Source of the DNA: Ruegeria sp. Alg231-54
GTDB taxonomy: Bacteria > Pseudomonadota > Alphaproteobacteria > Rhodobacterales > Rhodobacteraceae
Direction of reading: 5' to 3'
DNA: 64,000 nt
NCBI RefSeq assembly: GCF_900143525.1
Contig: NZ_FREZ01000002.1
Location: forward strand, 310,001-374,000
In this document: one piece after another, positions 1 to 8,985 of the stretch
Layout of the letters: every line of letters starts with the position of its first letter
Numbering within the stretch: the stretch's first letter is position 1
Position numbers and translations under genes: made by a program
The notes under the pieces: generated by a model
What the model saw: the letters and a program-made list of their open reading frames with translations, nothing else
Database searches by the model: none
Told to the model about the DNA's origin: nothing

Positions 1-136
1 TGTTCGTTCATTTAGTGGTCTCCCAGTTGATTGGATTTCAGCCCTTCTCGGGCATTTTTATTGACGCATGAGTCAAGTTAGGCGCAATTCGGTCTACCGA
101 GCAAGGACAAATGTCTGCCCCTTGGCCGCCAAAATA
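1..136. other. Left-edge intergenic stretch
   Basis: No gene is supported here. A short GCCC/GGGC hairpin near 38-60 is followed by a T-rich run on the plus strand, so it could be the weak terminator of a gene lying left of the window. The rest is the 3' flank of the minus-strand hydrolase gene. Confidence 0.3.
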
Positions 137-2131
137 TCACATCTGGTTGCGTGGAACGGCGTCCTCCGTTTGTCTCGAAAATACCAAAGTTTCGTTTTCA
201 AAGGCACTTATGTGCGCCTTGAGAAAAAAGTTCTCGCGATCCGACCACATTTCGCAGGATGTTTCGGTGCGCAGGTCTATCCCGTCCCGACTGATCTCTT
301 GTGTCCAGCGGCACTGCCCGTGCGCGGATAGCGGGTCGTCGGGATGGATGGTCCAACGTTCATCGGCTGTGCCACCATATGTTAGCCCGTGGTGATTGTC
401 CTTTACGCGACCAAAATCGTCTTCGATGATCATCCGGGTTTCACTTGAATTCAAGTCAGTTTCCACCCGGCGAGAATTGCTGCTTTTTCGCAGCGACGTC
501 ACGTCAATCGGGGTTTCAGAATCGGGTGGTTGAAACACATGTTCATCATCACCTGCAGTCGGCCGTTTCGGGATCGTAATCGCACCACCTGTCAGGTGCA
601 GTTCGACGGGTTCGGGTGAGGGCCAGATCAGCGGCCAATACGCGCTGGACACAGCCACCCGCACGCGATGCCCCTTGGGAACGCGATAGGCGATGTGATC
701 CAGGTCCAATGAGATTTCGTAGGGCGCTCCGGGCGTCAACGGAGTTGGTTGCGCGTGGCTGTCTCGGTGCGACAGGTTCAGAACGCCATAGGTGATCCGG
801 GTTGAGGCCCCGTCCGGATGGATATGATTTAGCCGCACCGCAATCTGTGCTTGCGGTCGGTTGGCACTGACATTTAGGCAAATGCGCGGAGCGCCGACAA
901 TATCAAGATCTTCCGACAAAGGCGGGCCGTCGAAACAGGCGGACAACGCATCATCGGCGCGCTGATCGCCTGGCATGTCGGGTCCCAGCCAAATTGCGCA
1001 ATACTCACCACTATCCATGCCGCAGGTTTGGGGTGACTGGACCTGCATATCCAGCGGCTCATCTTGCCCGAGCCCACCGTTCGACAGGCTCAGTATCAGG
1101 TTGGACAAATGCGAGGTCGCGCCGGATTGCTCGCTGATCCAGCGCCCGGGTCTGTTGTTGTACCACCGCTTTGGACGGACACCGTCCATCAGATACGCCC
1201 GATAGTCGGGGTCGGATTCAACGCCGCTATCCAGACCTTTCAACCAATGATCCCACCAGCGCAGCGCCTCTTGCAGAAAACCGATTCGAGGTTCGGGCAC
1301 TGCGAAGTGCGGGTATTTGTGCACCCATGGCCCCACGATCCCCTTGACCGGAGCGCTAAGCTGTTCGACCAGCAATGGCACTGTATTCTTATAGGCATCG
1401 CCCCAGCCGCCAATGGCCAGCGTCGCCGCGCGGATCGCGCTGAAATCCTCGCAGACAGAGCCATGCTGCCAATAGGCGTCGCGCGTCTGGTGGCGCAGCC
1501 AGACCGAGGGTAGGAACGGTTGTTTTTCCAAACGCTTAAGCCATAACTCACGCCAGTTGGGGCGCAGCGCTGGGTCGGGTGCGCGGGATGAGTACGACCA
1601 CATGGTCGCGCCCCAACCCAGGTTTTCATTCAGCAAGCATCCGCCCTTAAAGTGGATGTCGTCTGCGTAACGATCTGCGGTTGAACACAGGGTGATAATT
1701 GCTTTCAGCGGCGCGGGTTGAAGGGCGGCAACCTGAAGCGCGTTGAACCCGCCCCAGCTGATTCCCATCATCCCAACGGTGCCTGAACACCACGGTTGAT
1801 CCGCCAGCCATTGGATTGTGGAAACGGCATCATCCAGCTCTTGCTGGGTATACTCGTCTTCCATCAACCCTTCGCTGTCTCCATTGCCGCGCATGTCCAC
1901 ACGAATGCAGGCATAGCCGCGTTTGGCAAACCAGGGATGGGTCAGGGCATCCCGCGTCGCCGTGCCGTCGCGCTTGCGATAGGGCAGGAATTCCAAAATG
2001 GCCGGAACGGGGCTGCTGTCTGCATCCACCGGGCGCCAGACACGCGCTGAAAGACGACATCCATCCGGCATCACTATGCCGACATCCGGTAGATCTTCGA
2101 TATCGCATAGCGAATTGGGCGAGCGAGTCAT
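137..2131 (-). CDS. CocE/NonD family hydrolase (X-Pro dipeptidyl-peptidase-like)
   Basis: Serine hydrolase of the CocE/NonD/PepX family, predicted to hydrolyse an ester or peptide-like amide; the substrate is unknown. Counting from the ATG at 2131 (664 residues), an alpha/beta-hydrolase domain occupies about residues 15-330 and carries nucleophile motif GISWGG (Ser125), GGWGD (Asp245) and GPWVH (His271), a complete triad. The last 250 residues look like the beta-sandwich C-terminal domain of the family. An upstream TTG at 2164 is in frame but has no ribosome-binding site, so the ATG is preferred. It follows the glycerate kinase gene by 51 bases and is probably last in a minus-strand run. Cocaine-esterase activity should not be assumed from the family name. 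Confidence 0.85.
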   Translation of the reverse strand: MTRSPNSLCDIEDLPDVGIVMPDGCRLSARVWRPVDADSSPVPAILEFLPYRKRDGTATRDALTHPWFAKRGYACIRVDMRGNGDSEGLMEDEYTQQELDDAVSTIQWLADQPWCSGTVGMMGISWGGFNALQVAALQPAPLKAIITLCSTADRYADDIHFKGGCLLNENLGWGATMWSYSSRAPDPALRPNWRELWLKRLEKQPFLPSVWLRHQTRDAYWQHGSVCEDFSAIRAATLAIGGWGDAYKNTVPLLVEQLSAPVKGIVGPWVHKYPHFAVPEPRIGFLQEALRWWDHWLKGLDSGVESDPDYRAYLMDGVRPKRWYNNRPGRWISEQSGATSHLSNLILSLSNGGLGQDEPLDMQVQSPQTCGMDSGEYCAIWLGPDMPGDQRADDALSACFDGPPLSEDLDIVGAPRICLNVSANRPQAQIAVRLNHIHPDGASTRITYGVLNLSHRDSHAQPTPLTPGAPYEISLDLDHIAYRVPKGHRVRVAVSSAYWPLIWPSPEPVELHLTGGAITIPKRPTAGDDEHVFQPPDSETPIDVTSLRKSSNSRRVETDLNSSETRMIIEDDFGRVKDNHHGLTYGGTADERWTIHPDDPLSAHGQCRWTQEISRDGIDLRTETSCEMWSDRENFFLKAHISAFENETLVFSRQTEDAVPRNQM

Positions 2132-2182
2132 TTCGGAAGTCTTTCGGTCTTTGTCTTTTTGCAATGTACTAAAATCGTCAAA

Positions 2183-3286
2183 TCACTGTTTGATTGCGAC
2201 AACAAGGTCCATCACGTTCGTTCCGGTTGGGCCTGTCACCAGCAATGCGTCTGCGCGGTCCAGGTAACTACCGCTGTCCGCCTGCTGCAGTGCGCGCTCG
2301 GCCCCGTCGCCCCAGGTCGCGCCGTCGACTACCGCTCCGGCTGCATTGGTCGGACCATCGGTGCCATCAGTACCACCGACAACAACAGTCAAGCCTGGTG
2401 TTCCAGCTATTTCCCGGGCAAGCGCCAGAGCCAACGCCTGATTGCGCCCGCCACGGCCCGGCTTGTCCGGCAAAATCACAGTTGGTTCGCCGCCGAATAC
2501 CATGACGCCGGTCGGCATATCCTTTAGGCGTTTCCCCAGATTGGATGCGATTTGCAAGAAATCGTCATGCAGGCATTCTTCGTCAGCCAGCACTTGCAAA
2601 CCGTCTCGGCGCGCCATTTCTGCGGCTGCCGAGCGTGCATGGGCGTTCGAAGCAACGATCGTGGTCGAGGCGTCAAATTTGTAAGTGACTGGCAATGCGC
2701 CAATTCCCGATCCGATGACGCTCAGGTCGTCCCCGGGCACATCCGAGATTGCCAGAACGGTCGCTTTGGCCCCGTTGAAATGGGACAACAGCCCGCCGCC
2801 CTTGATCCGCGACAGCTTTCGACGCTCGGCATTCATTGCGGTGATATCCAAACCTTCGGCCAGCAGCCTTGAGTTCAGTTGCGCCAGATCTGCCAATGAG
2901 TTGCCCGGCAGCAAATCCTCTGCCAAGGATGATGCCCCGCCCGAAACAAGCAATAGCACATGGGAATCTGGTGCCATCGTCTCGATCGCTTCGCGCATGG
3001 CGCGGCCTCCGTCCAGGGTGCGTGCGTCCGGAACCGGATGAGAGGCTTCGATCAACTGAACATGTTCTGGCAGGTCGCGACCATGGTCGTCCTTGGTGAC
3101 AACCAGCGTTGGACGCAGACCGAACTGCTCCAATGCCGCGCTGGCCATCGCTGCGGCTGCCTTGCCGACAGCCAGAATCTGGTCGGGCGTTTGGACATCA
3201 TTCAGAACAGCTTTAGTGGCCCTTTTCCCGTCAACAGCGTCAACGCCGGCCTGCCAAATGCGAATTGCCTGTTGCCTTTGGTCCAT
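2183..3286 (-). CDS. Glycerate 2-kinase (DUF4147/MOFRL family)
   Basis: Family of bacterial glycerate 2-kinases, formerly annotated as hydroxypyruvate reductase (TtuD/GckA), which phosphorylate D-glycerate to 2-phosphoglycerate in tartrate, serine-cycle or glyoxylate metabolism. The DUF4147 N-terminal domain contains SGGASS and GRGGRNQALALA; the C-terminal MOFRL domain contains GGTDGTDGPTNAAGA and GPTGTNVMDL. The ATG at 3286 overlaps the dtd stop as TGATG and has GGAAAG upstream; the in-frame ATG at 3301 lacks a ribosome-binding site. About 367 residues, slightly shorter than the roughly 420 usual in the family. Cytoplasmic. Whether it is a kinase rather than a reductase follows family biochemistry and is not visible in the sequence. 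Confidence 0.82.
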   Translation of the reverse strand: MDQRQQAIRIWQAGVDAVDGKRATKAVLNDVQTPDQILAVGKAAAAMASAALEQFGLRPTLVVTKDDHGRDLPEHVQLIEASHPVPDARTLDGGRAMREAIETMAPDSHVLLLVSGGASSLAEDLLPGNSLADLAQLNSRLLAEGLDITAMNAERRKLSRIKGGGLLSHFNGAKATVLAISDVPGDDLSVIGSGIGALPVTYKFDASTTIVASNAHARSAAAEMARRDGLQVLADEECLHDDFLQIASNLGKRLKDMPTGVMVFGGEPTVILPDKPGRGGRNQALALALAREIAGTPGLTVVVGGTDGTDGPTNAAGAVVDGATWGDGAERALQQADSGSYLDRADALLVTGPTGTNVMDLVVAIKQ

Positions 3287-3723
3287 CAGCTTTCCATCCA
3301 AATTGTGACCGGTCCGTCATTGACCAGATCTACCGCCATGTCGGCCCCGAACTGCCCGGTTTCGACGGGCACGCCATAGTCCTGCAACCGCCGCGCAAAC
3401 TCTTCATAGAGGCGCTGCCCCACATCAGGGGGGGCGGCCTCGGAAAAGCCCGGCCGGTTCCCGCGCGAGGTATCGGCGGCCAGCGTGAACTGGCTGATCA
3501 CCAACGCCGAGCCACCCGCATCAACGACAGAGCGGTTCATCTTGCCGATGTCATCTTTGAAAATACGCAGTTTTGAGACCTTGGCCGCCAGTTGTTCGAC
3601 CTTTTTTTCGTCGTCACCCTTCATCGCACAGACCAGGATCATCAGCCCCGGGCCGGACTTCCCAACCGTTTGTCCGTCAACCGAGACTTTTGCCCGGGAT
3701 ATTCTCTGTAGAAGTGCACGCAA
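3286..3723 (-). CDS. dtd: D-aminoacyl-tRNA deacylase
   Basis: Dtd removes D-amino acids (and glycine) mischarged on tRNA. The SQFTLAAD motif and the C-terminal NDGPVTIW motif (the Gly-Pro element of the active site) are intact, and 145 residues is the usual length. The start is chosen as TTG at 3723: it gives the canonical N terminus [17 protein letters not shown], has CGGAGAA 6-12 bases upstream, and begins just after the nitroreductase stop. The longer frame from 3822 would add 33 residues without homology and overlap the neighbour. Its stop overlaps the next start, implying translational coupling to the glycerate kinase. Confidence 0.92.
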   Translation of the reverse strand: MRALLQRISRAKVSVDGQTVGKSGPGLMILVCAMKGDDEKKVEQLAAKVSKLRIFKDDIGKMNRSVVDAGGSALVISQFTLAADTSRGNRPGFSEAAPPDVGQRLYEEFARRLQDYGVPVETGQFGADMAVDLVNDGPVTIWMES

Positions 3724-3748
3724 ATCTGTTCTCCGTTTGGTGGCGTGG

Positions 3749-4417
3749 TTATCCGACCCAACGAGCGATCTCGTCCAGATCGGCCCGGTCGGTTCGAAAC
3801 CCGTTCGCAGGGTGGTCTGCATCCGAGTATCCGAATGAGATTGCGCACAAGATCAACCGATCATCGGGAATGTCGAAATACCTGTGCAGAAACTTGCCAT
3901 AGCTGGCCACGGCGGCCTGAGGAATTGTGGCCACTCCCAAGGCTTGCGCGGCGAGGGTGAAAGCCATGACAAAACCTCCGCAGTCCATTGCTCCGTAAGG
4001 GCCAAGGTCGGCAGGGCTTGAGATGATCGCACAATGCGGCGCACCGAAGAGGGCAAAGTTTTCCATCATTTGCTTGGCCGAACCGGCGCGGTCCCCGCGC
4101 TGCACGCCCACGGCTTCATATAATGCCCAGCCACATTCGCGACGTCGCTCCTGATAGATACCGGTATACGCCGTCGGGAACGGCAGGTCGGGTTCCGGTG
4201 CGCCGGTTGTGACTTCGTTTTGCAGCGCTTTTCGAAAAGCGTCAGTCTCGGCTCCACTGGTGATCACGATGTTCCAGGGCTGCGCATTACACCAGCTGGG
4301 CGCACGGGACGCGCTGGTCAGAATCTGTTCGATCTGGTCTTTGAGAACGGGTTCAGGTCGGAACGCCCGGCAAGAATGTCGCTCAGCCAGCAATCGATCC
4401 AAATCGGATAGCGTCAC
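3749..4417 (-). CDS. Nitroreductase family protein
   Basis: FMN-dependent NAD(P)H oxidoreductase of the nitroreductase fold, 222 residues. The N-terminal ERHSCRAF element (FMN phosphate contact), the [10 protein letters not shown] segment and the C-terminal GVATIPQAA segment fit the family. Members reduce nitroaromatics, quinones or enones; the substrate here is unknown. The start is GTG at 4417 with AGGGGGAGC just upstream. It lies 79 bases after the zinc-ribbon gene and 25 bases before dtd on the same strand, so it may be cotranscribed with dtd and the glycerate kinase. Confidence 0.88.
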   Translation of the reverse strand: MTLSDLDRLLAERHSCRAFRPEPVLKDQIEQILTSASRAPSWCNAQPWNIVITSGAETDAFRKALQNEVTTGAPEPDLPFPTAYTGIYQERRRECGWALYEAVGVQRGDRAGSAKQMMENFALFGAPHCAIISSPADLGPYGAMDCGGFVMAFTLAAQALGVATIPQAAVASYGKFLHRYFDIPDDRLILCAISFGYSDADHPANGFRTDRADLDEIARWVG

Positions 4418-4496
4418 TCTGCTCCCCCTTCGTGTATCCGAGGCGCAGGATGGCGGTAGGATCGGCGATATTCAAGCGGTTAAAAGGGGACAGGCG

Positions 4497-5585
4497 CTAC
4501 TGCTGACCAGTTGCCATGAGGTATCCGACACCCGCTGCAACCAGCAGACCCAACACAACAGCGATCGTGATCTTGATAGCGGACCAAGGGCGTTCGCCCT
4601 GAACACGCCCCGTTCTGCCGTTCACAACGAAACGATAGGTCTGGCCCCGGTATTTGTATGCGGCCAGCCAGACAGGTAGTAAAATATGTTTGAAGGTTAC
4701 ATTTTGCACATCCGTGTCGATTGCGTGAATGCGCTGCCGGTCACCGCCGATATCGAACCGAACATCCCGTTCGATCACCCGGGCCATATGCCCGCGCGCT
4801 TCGGTATACCCGTCCTTCAGTTCGACTGTATAAGCCTCGGCCCGGAATCCGGCCAGATACTCGGGCTGGTAAGGTTCAAGCGCCGGCAGGTCCCAGGGTT
4901 CCAACGCGTCAGTATAGCGTTTCGGCAATGACTGGGACGCCAGCACAAGAACATCGTCAAAGAACCGGGCAACCCGACCGGATTTTGGGGACCACCGCAC
5001 CTTCGCCACCTGCTGTTGCACGCGCTTGCCGTCACGCATGACGGTCTGGGTCTCGTAATACACCGTGCCCCGCTCGCCGCGATAAGCTGACTTGGTATCC
5101 GCGTCGAAGGTCCAGTAGGGGACGTAAATCCCCTGCATCTTGCGACCTTTGCGGGCATAATCCTTCAACCCGTTGGGCGCGAACCACAACTTGCCAAGCC
5201 AGCTCGACATCGCCTTATGAGCCGACCGTTCATCCAGAGCAAAGGGCAACACGCCTTTTGGCTTGATATGCCGGTTAACTCCCGTCTCCGTGACTACCGG
5301 AGTGGCACAGAACGGGCATTCGGCCGCATGGGTGTTCGGGTCAAACTCGACCTGAGCTGCGCAGTTGGGGCAGGACAGAACCTGCGTTTCCTCGATCTCT
5401 ACATCCGGCAGCTTGTTCGCCAGCGCCGCGTTAAAATCCAGTTCTTTCAGGCTGGCACCGCCCCACGGTCCGGCACCTATGGATTCCGAATGCCCGCAAT
5501 GATCGCAGGTCAGGGTCCCATCGCCCGGATTGAACCGATAGTCCGAGCCGCATTTTTCGCAGGGAAAGCGGTGTTCGTCTGTCAT
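4497..5585 (-). CDS. Double zinc-ribbon, C-terminally membrane-anchored protein (YdjG-like)
   Basis: A 362-residue protein with two four-cysteine zinc ribbons, Cys9/12/27/30 and Cys72/75/90/93, a long middle domain of unknown fold (about 110-330), and one hydrophobic segment at about 335-356 that should place it in the membrane with the ribbons in the cytoplasm. Such proteins are often mislabelled as PriA-like helicases; no helicase motif is present. The gene directly follows the SPFH gene, as in the Bacillus ydjG-ydjI pair linked to PspA-type envelope stress. Inference: an adaptor of the SPFH protein in a membrane-stress complex. Last gene of the module running from 9994. Ribosome-binding site AAGG precedes the ATG. 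Confidence 0.75.
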   Translation of the reverse strand: MTDEHRFPCEKCGSDYRFNPGDGTLTCDHCGHSESIGAGPWGGASLKELDFNAALANKLPDVEIEETQVLSCPNCAAQVEFDPNTHAAECPFCATPVVTETGVNRHIKPKGVLPFALDERSAHKAMSSWLGKLWFAPNGLKDYARKGRKMQGIYVPYWTFDADTKSAYRGERGTVYYETQTVMRDGKRVQQQVAKVRWSPKSGRVARFFDDVLVLASQSLPKRYTDALEPWDLPALEPYQPEYLAGFRAEAYTVELKDGYTEARGHMARVIERDVRFDIGGDRQRIHAIDTDVQNVTFKHILLPVWLAAYKYRGQTYRFVVNGRTGRVQGERPWSAIKITIAVVLGLLVAAGVGYLMATGQQ

Positions 5586-5624
5586 GGGTGAACCTTGCTC
5601 AATCCATTCACACTTGTCGCGGGG

Positions 5625-6773
5625 TTATGCGCCCGGCGGTGGTGGCGGCAAAACTGTAAACAGCTGCGCCAGTTCCTGCACGTCACCGGCCTTTTTCCAG
5701 CCGTCCTGACCGGCGGTCCAGACATGGGTGTTGCGGGTGATCTCACCGTCGGTCGCCATGCGGCCCATCTTGGCCTTGGAAAACGGCCCGCTGGTCTGCC
5801 CGTCCAGCGCGATGTGCCAGACATGCTCGACCGGCGGAGGAGGGGGCGGTGTCGCATGCGCGGTGGGTTGCGGGGCAGCGGGGGCGGAACTGCCCCACGG
5901 ACCGCTTGGTTGACCCGCCGCCATGTTCGACATCTGCTGTGCCATCGCCATGCCCATTCCCATGCCAAGACCGGCACCCATTCCGCCGCCCTGACCGGGG
6001 TTGGTCGCTGCTGCGGTCATTGCTTCGGCGGCCGAATACTGGGTGAACTTGCCCAGATCGCCCGCCAGCCCCATCGAGGTCCGCTTGTCCAGGGCCGCTT
6101 CAACTGCGGGCGGTAGCGAGATGTTTTCGATGTAGAACTCCGGCATTTCCAGGCCATAACCTTCCAGCACGGGCGAGACCTCGGCCGCGATTAGTTTGCC
6201 CAGATCGGCGGTGTTGGCGGCCATGTCCAGAACCGGAATGCCGGACCCGGCAATCACGCGGCTGAATTCCTGCACGATGATGTTGCGGATTTGAAAGCTG
6301 ATCTCGTCCATTGTGAACTCGCCGTCAGTGCCGACGATCTCAATCAGAAACTTCGCCGGGTCCTTGACCCGGATCGTGTAGGTGCCAAAGGCCCGAATGC
6401 GCGTCGGGCCGAATTCCGGGTCGCGCAGCATGATCGGGTTCTTGGTGCCCCATTTCAGATCGTTGAACCGTGTCGTGTTGACGAAATAGATCTCGGATTT
6501 GAAGGGCGATTGAAACCCGTGATCCCAATGCTGCAGCGTCGTCAGGATCGGCATGTTGTTGGTTTCAAGCATATAAAGGCCGGGCGTAAAAACATCTGCC
6601 AGTTGCCCTTCGTGCACGAACACCGCTGCCTGTCCTTCGCGCACCGTCAGTTTGGCGCCGTACTTGATGGCATGTCCTTCACGCTCGAACCGCCAGACCA
6701 TGGTGTCACGGGTGTCGTCGACCCAGTGAATGACGTCGATAAACTCTCCGGTCAGAAAATCGAAAATACCCAT
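5625..6773 (-). CDS. SPFH/band-7 protein with C-terminal GYF_2 domain (YdjI-like)
   Basis: A 382-residue SPFH protein of the virion-core/YdjI type, which forms membrane-associated assemblies in the cytoplasm. The N terminus (MGIFDFLTGEFIDVIHW) is amphipathic rather than a classical signal. The SPFH domain covers about residues 40-230; a Gly/Met/Ala-rich linker (about 235-290) with a GMGAGLGMGMGMAMAQQM patch follows; the last 75 residues form a GYF_2 domain (WHIALDGQTSGPFSKAKM, then HVWTAGQDGWKKAGDV). GYF_2 domains bind proline-rich peptides, and this protein has its own PPPPPP stretch before the domain. It sits between the DUF2927 and zinc-ribbon genes, with AAGGAGA before the ATG. A scaffold role is inference. 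Confidence 0.85.
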   Translation of the reverse strand: MGIFDFLTGEFIDVIHWVDDTRDTMVWRFEREGHAIKYGAKLTVREGQAAVFVHEGQLADVFTPGLYMLETNNMPILTTLQHWDHGFQSPFKSEIYFVNTTRFNDLKWGTKNPIMLRDPEFGPTRIRAFGTYTIRVKDPAKFLIEIVGTDGEFTMDEISFQIRNIIVQEFSRVIAGSGIPVLDMAANTADLGKLIAAEVSPVLEGYGLEMPEFYIENISLPPAVEAALDKRTSMGLAGDLGKFTQYSAAEAMTAAATNPGQGGGMGAGLGMGMGMAMAQQMSNMAAGQPSGPWGSSAPAAPQPTAHATPPPPPPVEHVWHIALDGQTSGPFSKAKMGRMATDGEITRNTHVWTAGQDGWKKAGDVQELAQLFTVLPPPPPGA

Positions 6774-6794
6774 TGGGGTCTCCTTTTCTTGGGC

Positions 6795-7754
6795 TCAGAG
6801 CTGCTGGCCCATCAATTCGCGTGCAATAATCCGTACCACGGGGCGGGCTTCCTCGGCTGTCACACCGGGTTCAAGGCGCGGGTCATAAAGCATTGTCAGA
6901 AGTTTCTCGTCATGGCTGGTCAACAGCGCAAACTCGTCATTGTCGTTGAATATCGACGGTCGTGCCGCCGGGCTGTCATTGGATAATCCAAGCCCCTGCG
7001 CAATTTCTTCGTGGATGCAGCTGCGCCGGGTGAGGTCCGGCAGTTCAGCCCGGATGAGCGTGACAGCCCGCACAAATTTATACGGTGAGGTATTGGTCGG
7101 AGACGCAAAAACAAGACAGTCAATATTGGCGCGCGGGTTTGCAACCAAGTCCAGTGAAGGCGTGCTGATGCCAGGGATTAGCTGTTTCAGGCGTTTGACC
7201 ACATAGGCGCTGTCATCTTTGCCTGCAAAGAAGACATGGAAATTGGCCTTGCGATTGACGACCGAGATTGGATGATCCGTCAATTTGCTCAGCCGTTCCG
7301 CAAACGCTTCGACGTCGGCGGAGTCTTTTGCGCGTATCTCGGGTGCCACGGACGGGGCGAATTCGGTCTGAATCCGCACAGGCCCTGCCCACCGGCTAAG
7401 CTGCCCGTCCGTTCGCCGAATACGCGTGGTTACAGCGTGATCGGGGTATTCGCTGTAAAAGGCTATGGCCTCGAAATTGCGGGCCAGATCATCGGCATCA
7501 TAGGGTGTGTCGGGGCCACCTCCGTCCACGCGCAACATATCGCGGGTCAGCAGGTCACGTTCGACCCGCTGATAGAACCGGGCCAGATCCTGACTTGCCG
7601 CAGACGGGGGAACATAAGCATTAGGTGCCGGTGCAGGTGCCACCGGGCGCGGTTGCGGCACGACGGACGACGTCAATGCCTCATCGCAATTGGCCATCGC
7701 CATCAGCGCCACCATACCCAACAGGGGTTTCAGATATCCCGGCACTCGCACGTC
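6795..7754 (-). CDS. DUF2927 family exported protein
   Basis: Function unknown. The start is probably GTG at 7754 (319 residues) or GTG at 7748, because the frame upstream lies inside the TelA-like gene; the N terminus then reads as a signal segment (GYLKPLLGMVALMAMANC). The Cys follows Met-Ala-Asn, a poor lipobox, so a lipoprotein is possible but unproven. A Pro/Ala linker follows. The C-terminal part holds CIHEEIAQGLGLSND (His248, Glu249) and then SIFNDNDEFALLT, typical of DUF2927 and reminiscent of an HExxH metalloprotease site, but without the second His. It starts 10 bases after the TelA-like stop and ends 21 bases before the SPFH start. Confidence 0.72.
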   Translation of the reverse strand, partial: DVRVPGYLKPLLGMVALMAMANCDEALTSSVVPQPRPVAPAPAPNAYVPPSAASQDLARFYQRVERDLLTRDMLRVDGGGPDTPYDADDLARNFEAIAFYSEYPDHAVTTRIRRTDGQLSRWAGPVRIQTEFAPSVAPEIRAKDSADVEAFAERLSKLTDHPISVVNRKANFHVFFAGKDDSAYVVKRLKQLIPGISTPSLDLVANPRANIDCLVFASPTNTSPYKFVRAVTLIRAELPDLTRRSCIHEEIAQGLGLSNDSPAARPSIFNDNDEFALLTSHDEKLLTMLYDPRLEPGVTAEEARPVVRIIARELMGQQL

Positions 7755-7764
7755 CAGCCTGCCT

Positions 7765-8955
7765 TTAGCTCGAAACCGCAGTTCCAGCGTTGTCGCCGAC
7801 GCCGTCTTTGCGCGCCTTGGCAGAGGCAAGGGTGTCGCGCAGCTCGGCCTCCATTTTCTGCAGCTCCTGTTCGGCTGCGGCACGTTTGGCCTTGCCTTCG
7901 TCAGCAATTGCAAGACTTTCGTTGATCGTACCGATCAGGTCGGCATTGGCTTGCTTGACCGCTTCGATATCAAACACACCGCGCTCCATTTCCTCGCGGA
8001 TCATCTTGTTCGACTCACGCAGGTTCGCCGCGTTCGAGGTCAGCAGCTCATTCGTCAGGTCATTCGCATCACGCACGGCCGCGGCCGCCTCGGCGCTACG
8101 CTGGATGGTGACGGCCTGCGCCAGTTGCGTTTCCCACAAAGGCACGGTGTTGACGAGGGTCGAGTTGATCTTGGTCACCAGCGACTTGTCATTTTCCTGC
8201 ACCAACCGGATCGAGGGCAGCGATTGCATCGTCACCTGTCGCGTCAGCTTCAGGTCGTGAACACGCCGTTCCAGATCATCCCGCGCTGCGCGCAGGTCAC
8301 GCAGCTCTTGCGCTTTCATGACTTGTTGGTCTTCGGGCGCGGCCTGAACTTCGGCTTCTTTTTCGGGGATGTTCTGGCTGTCCAGCTCGGTCAGTTTTTC
8401 TTCACCTGCTGCGATAAACAGCGCAAGCTCGTCATAAAAACCCAGCGTCTTTTCATACAACAGGTCCAGTGACTTGATGTCTTTCAGCAGCGTATGTTCG
8501 TGGCCCAGCAAATCGTCAGTGATCCTGTCGATCTGCCCCTGAACATCTTCAAACTTGGCGGTAAACTGGGCAAAGGGTGCAGCCTTGCCCAACAGCTTTT
8601 CCCACCAGCTGCGTTCGCGCCGGACGTCCAGCTCACTGACTGAAAACCCGCGGATCGTCGTGACGATATCGCGCAGACTGTCCCCGGCAGGTCCGACATC
8701 TTTGTTGCGGACATCCGCCAGCATGGCCTGGCTGATTTCCTGCAATTCCGCCTGGGCAGACGACCCGAACGCGACGATGGAATTGGTGTTATCCATGTCG
8801 ATTTCATTCATCCGCTTGCGGATTTCGGCGCTGACAGGTTCGTCGGCCTCCTCAAGCAAGACGATTTCGGCGGTCGGGTCGGGCAGGGTGACAGCGGTCA
8901 CTTCCTGCACCAGCGTTTCAGCCTCGACCGCCTTATTCTTGATGTCATCGGACAT
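7765..8955 (-). CDS. TelA-like toxic anion resistance protein
   Basis: A 396-residue soluble, strongly helical protein of the TelA/YceH family. The family was named for tellurite resistance, but many members are linked to membrane stress, antimicrobial peptides and nisin tolerance; the biochemical role is unknown. Predicted coiled-coil stretches (for example the KEAEVQAAPEDQQVMKAQEL region and the Glu/Lys-rich C terminus) cover most of the length and no signal peptide is seen. It starts 30 bases after the XpaC-like stop; this pairing is common. GAGAGGA precedes the ATG. Metal resistance is only one of several possibilities. Confidence 0.87.
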   Translation of the reverse strand: MSDDIKNKAVEAETLVQEVTAVTLPDPTAEIVLLEEADEPVSAEIRKRMNEIDMDNTNSIVAFGSSAQAELQEISQAMLADVRNKDVGPAGDSLRDIVTTIRGFSVSELDVRRERSWWEKLLGKAAPFAQFTAKFEDVQGQIDRITDDLLGHEHTLLKDIKSLDLLYEKTLGFYDELALFIAAGEEKLTELDSQNIPEKEAEVQAAPEDQQVMKAQELRDLRAARDDLERRVHDLKLTRQVTMQSLPSIRLVQENDKSLVTKINSTLVNTVPLWETQLAQAVTIQRSAEAAAAVRDANDLTNELLTSNAANLRESNKMIREEMERGVFDIEAVKQANADLIGTINESLAIADEGKAKRAAAEQELQKMEAELRDTLASAKARKDGVGDNAGTAVSS

Positions 8956-8985
8956 GGGGGTAATCCTCTCTCAAATTGTGGCCGG

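Noticed and set aside
3724..3822. N-terminal extension of Dtd
   Set aside because: Overlaps the nitroreductase gene, while TTG 3723 gives the normal protein length.
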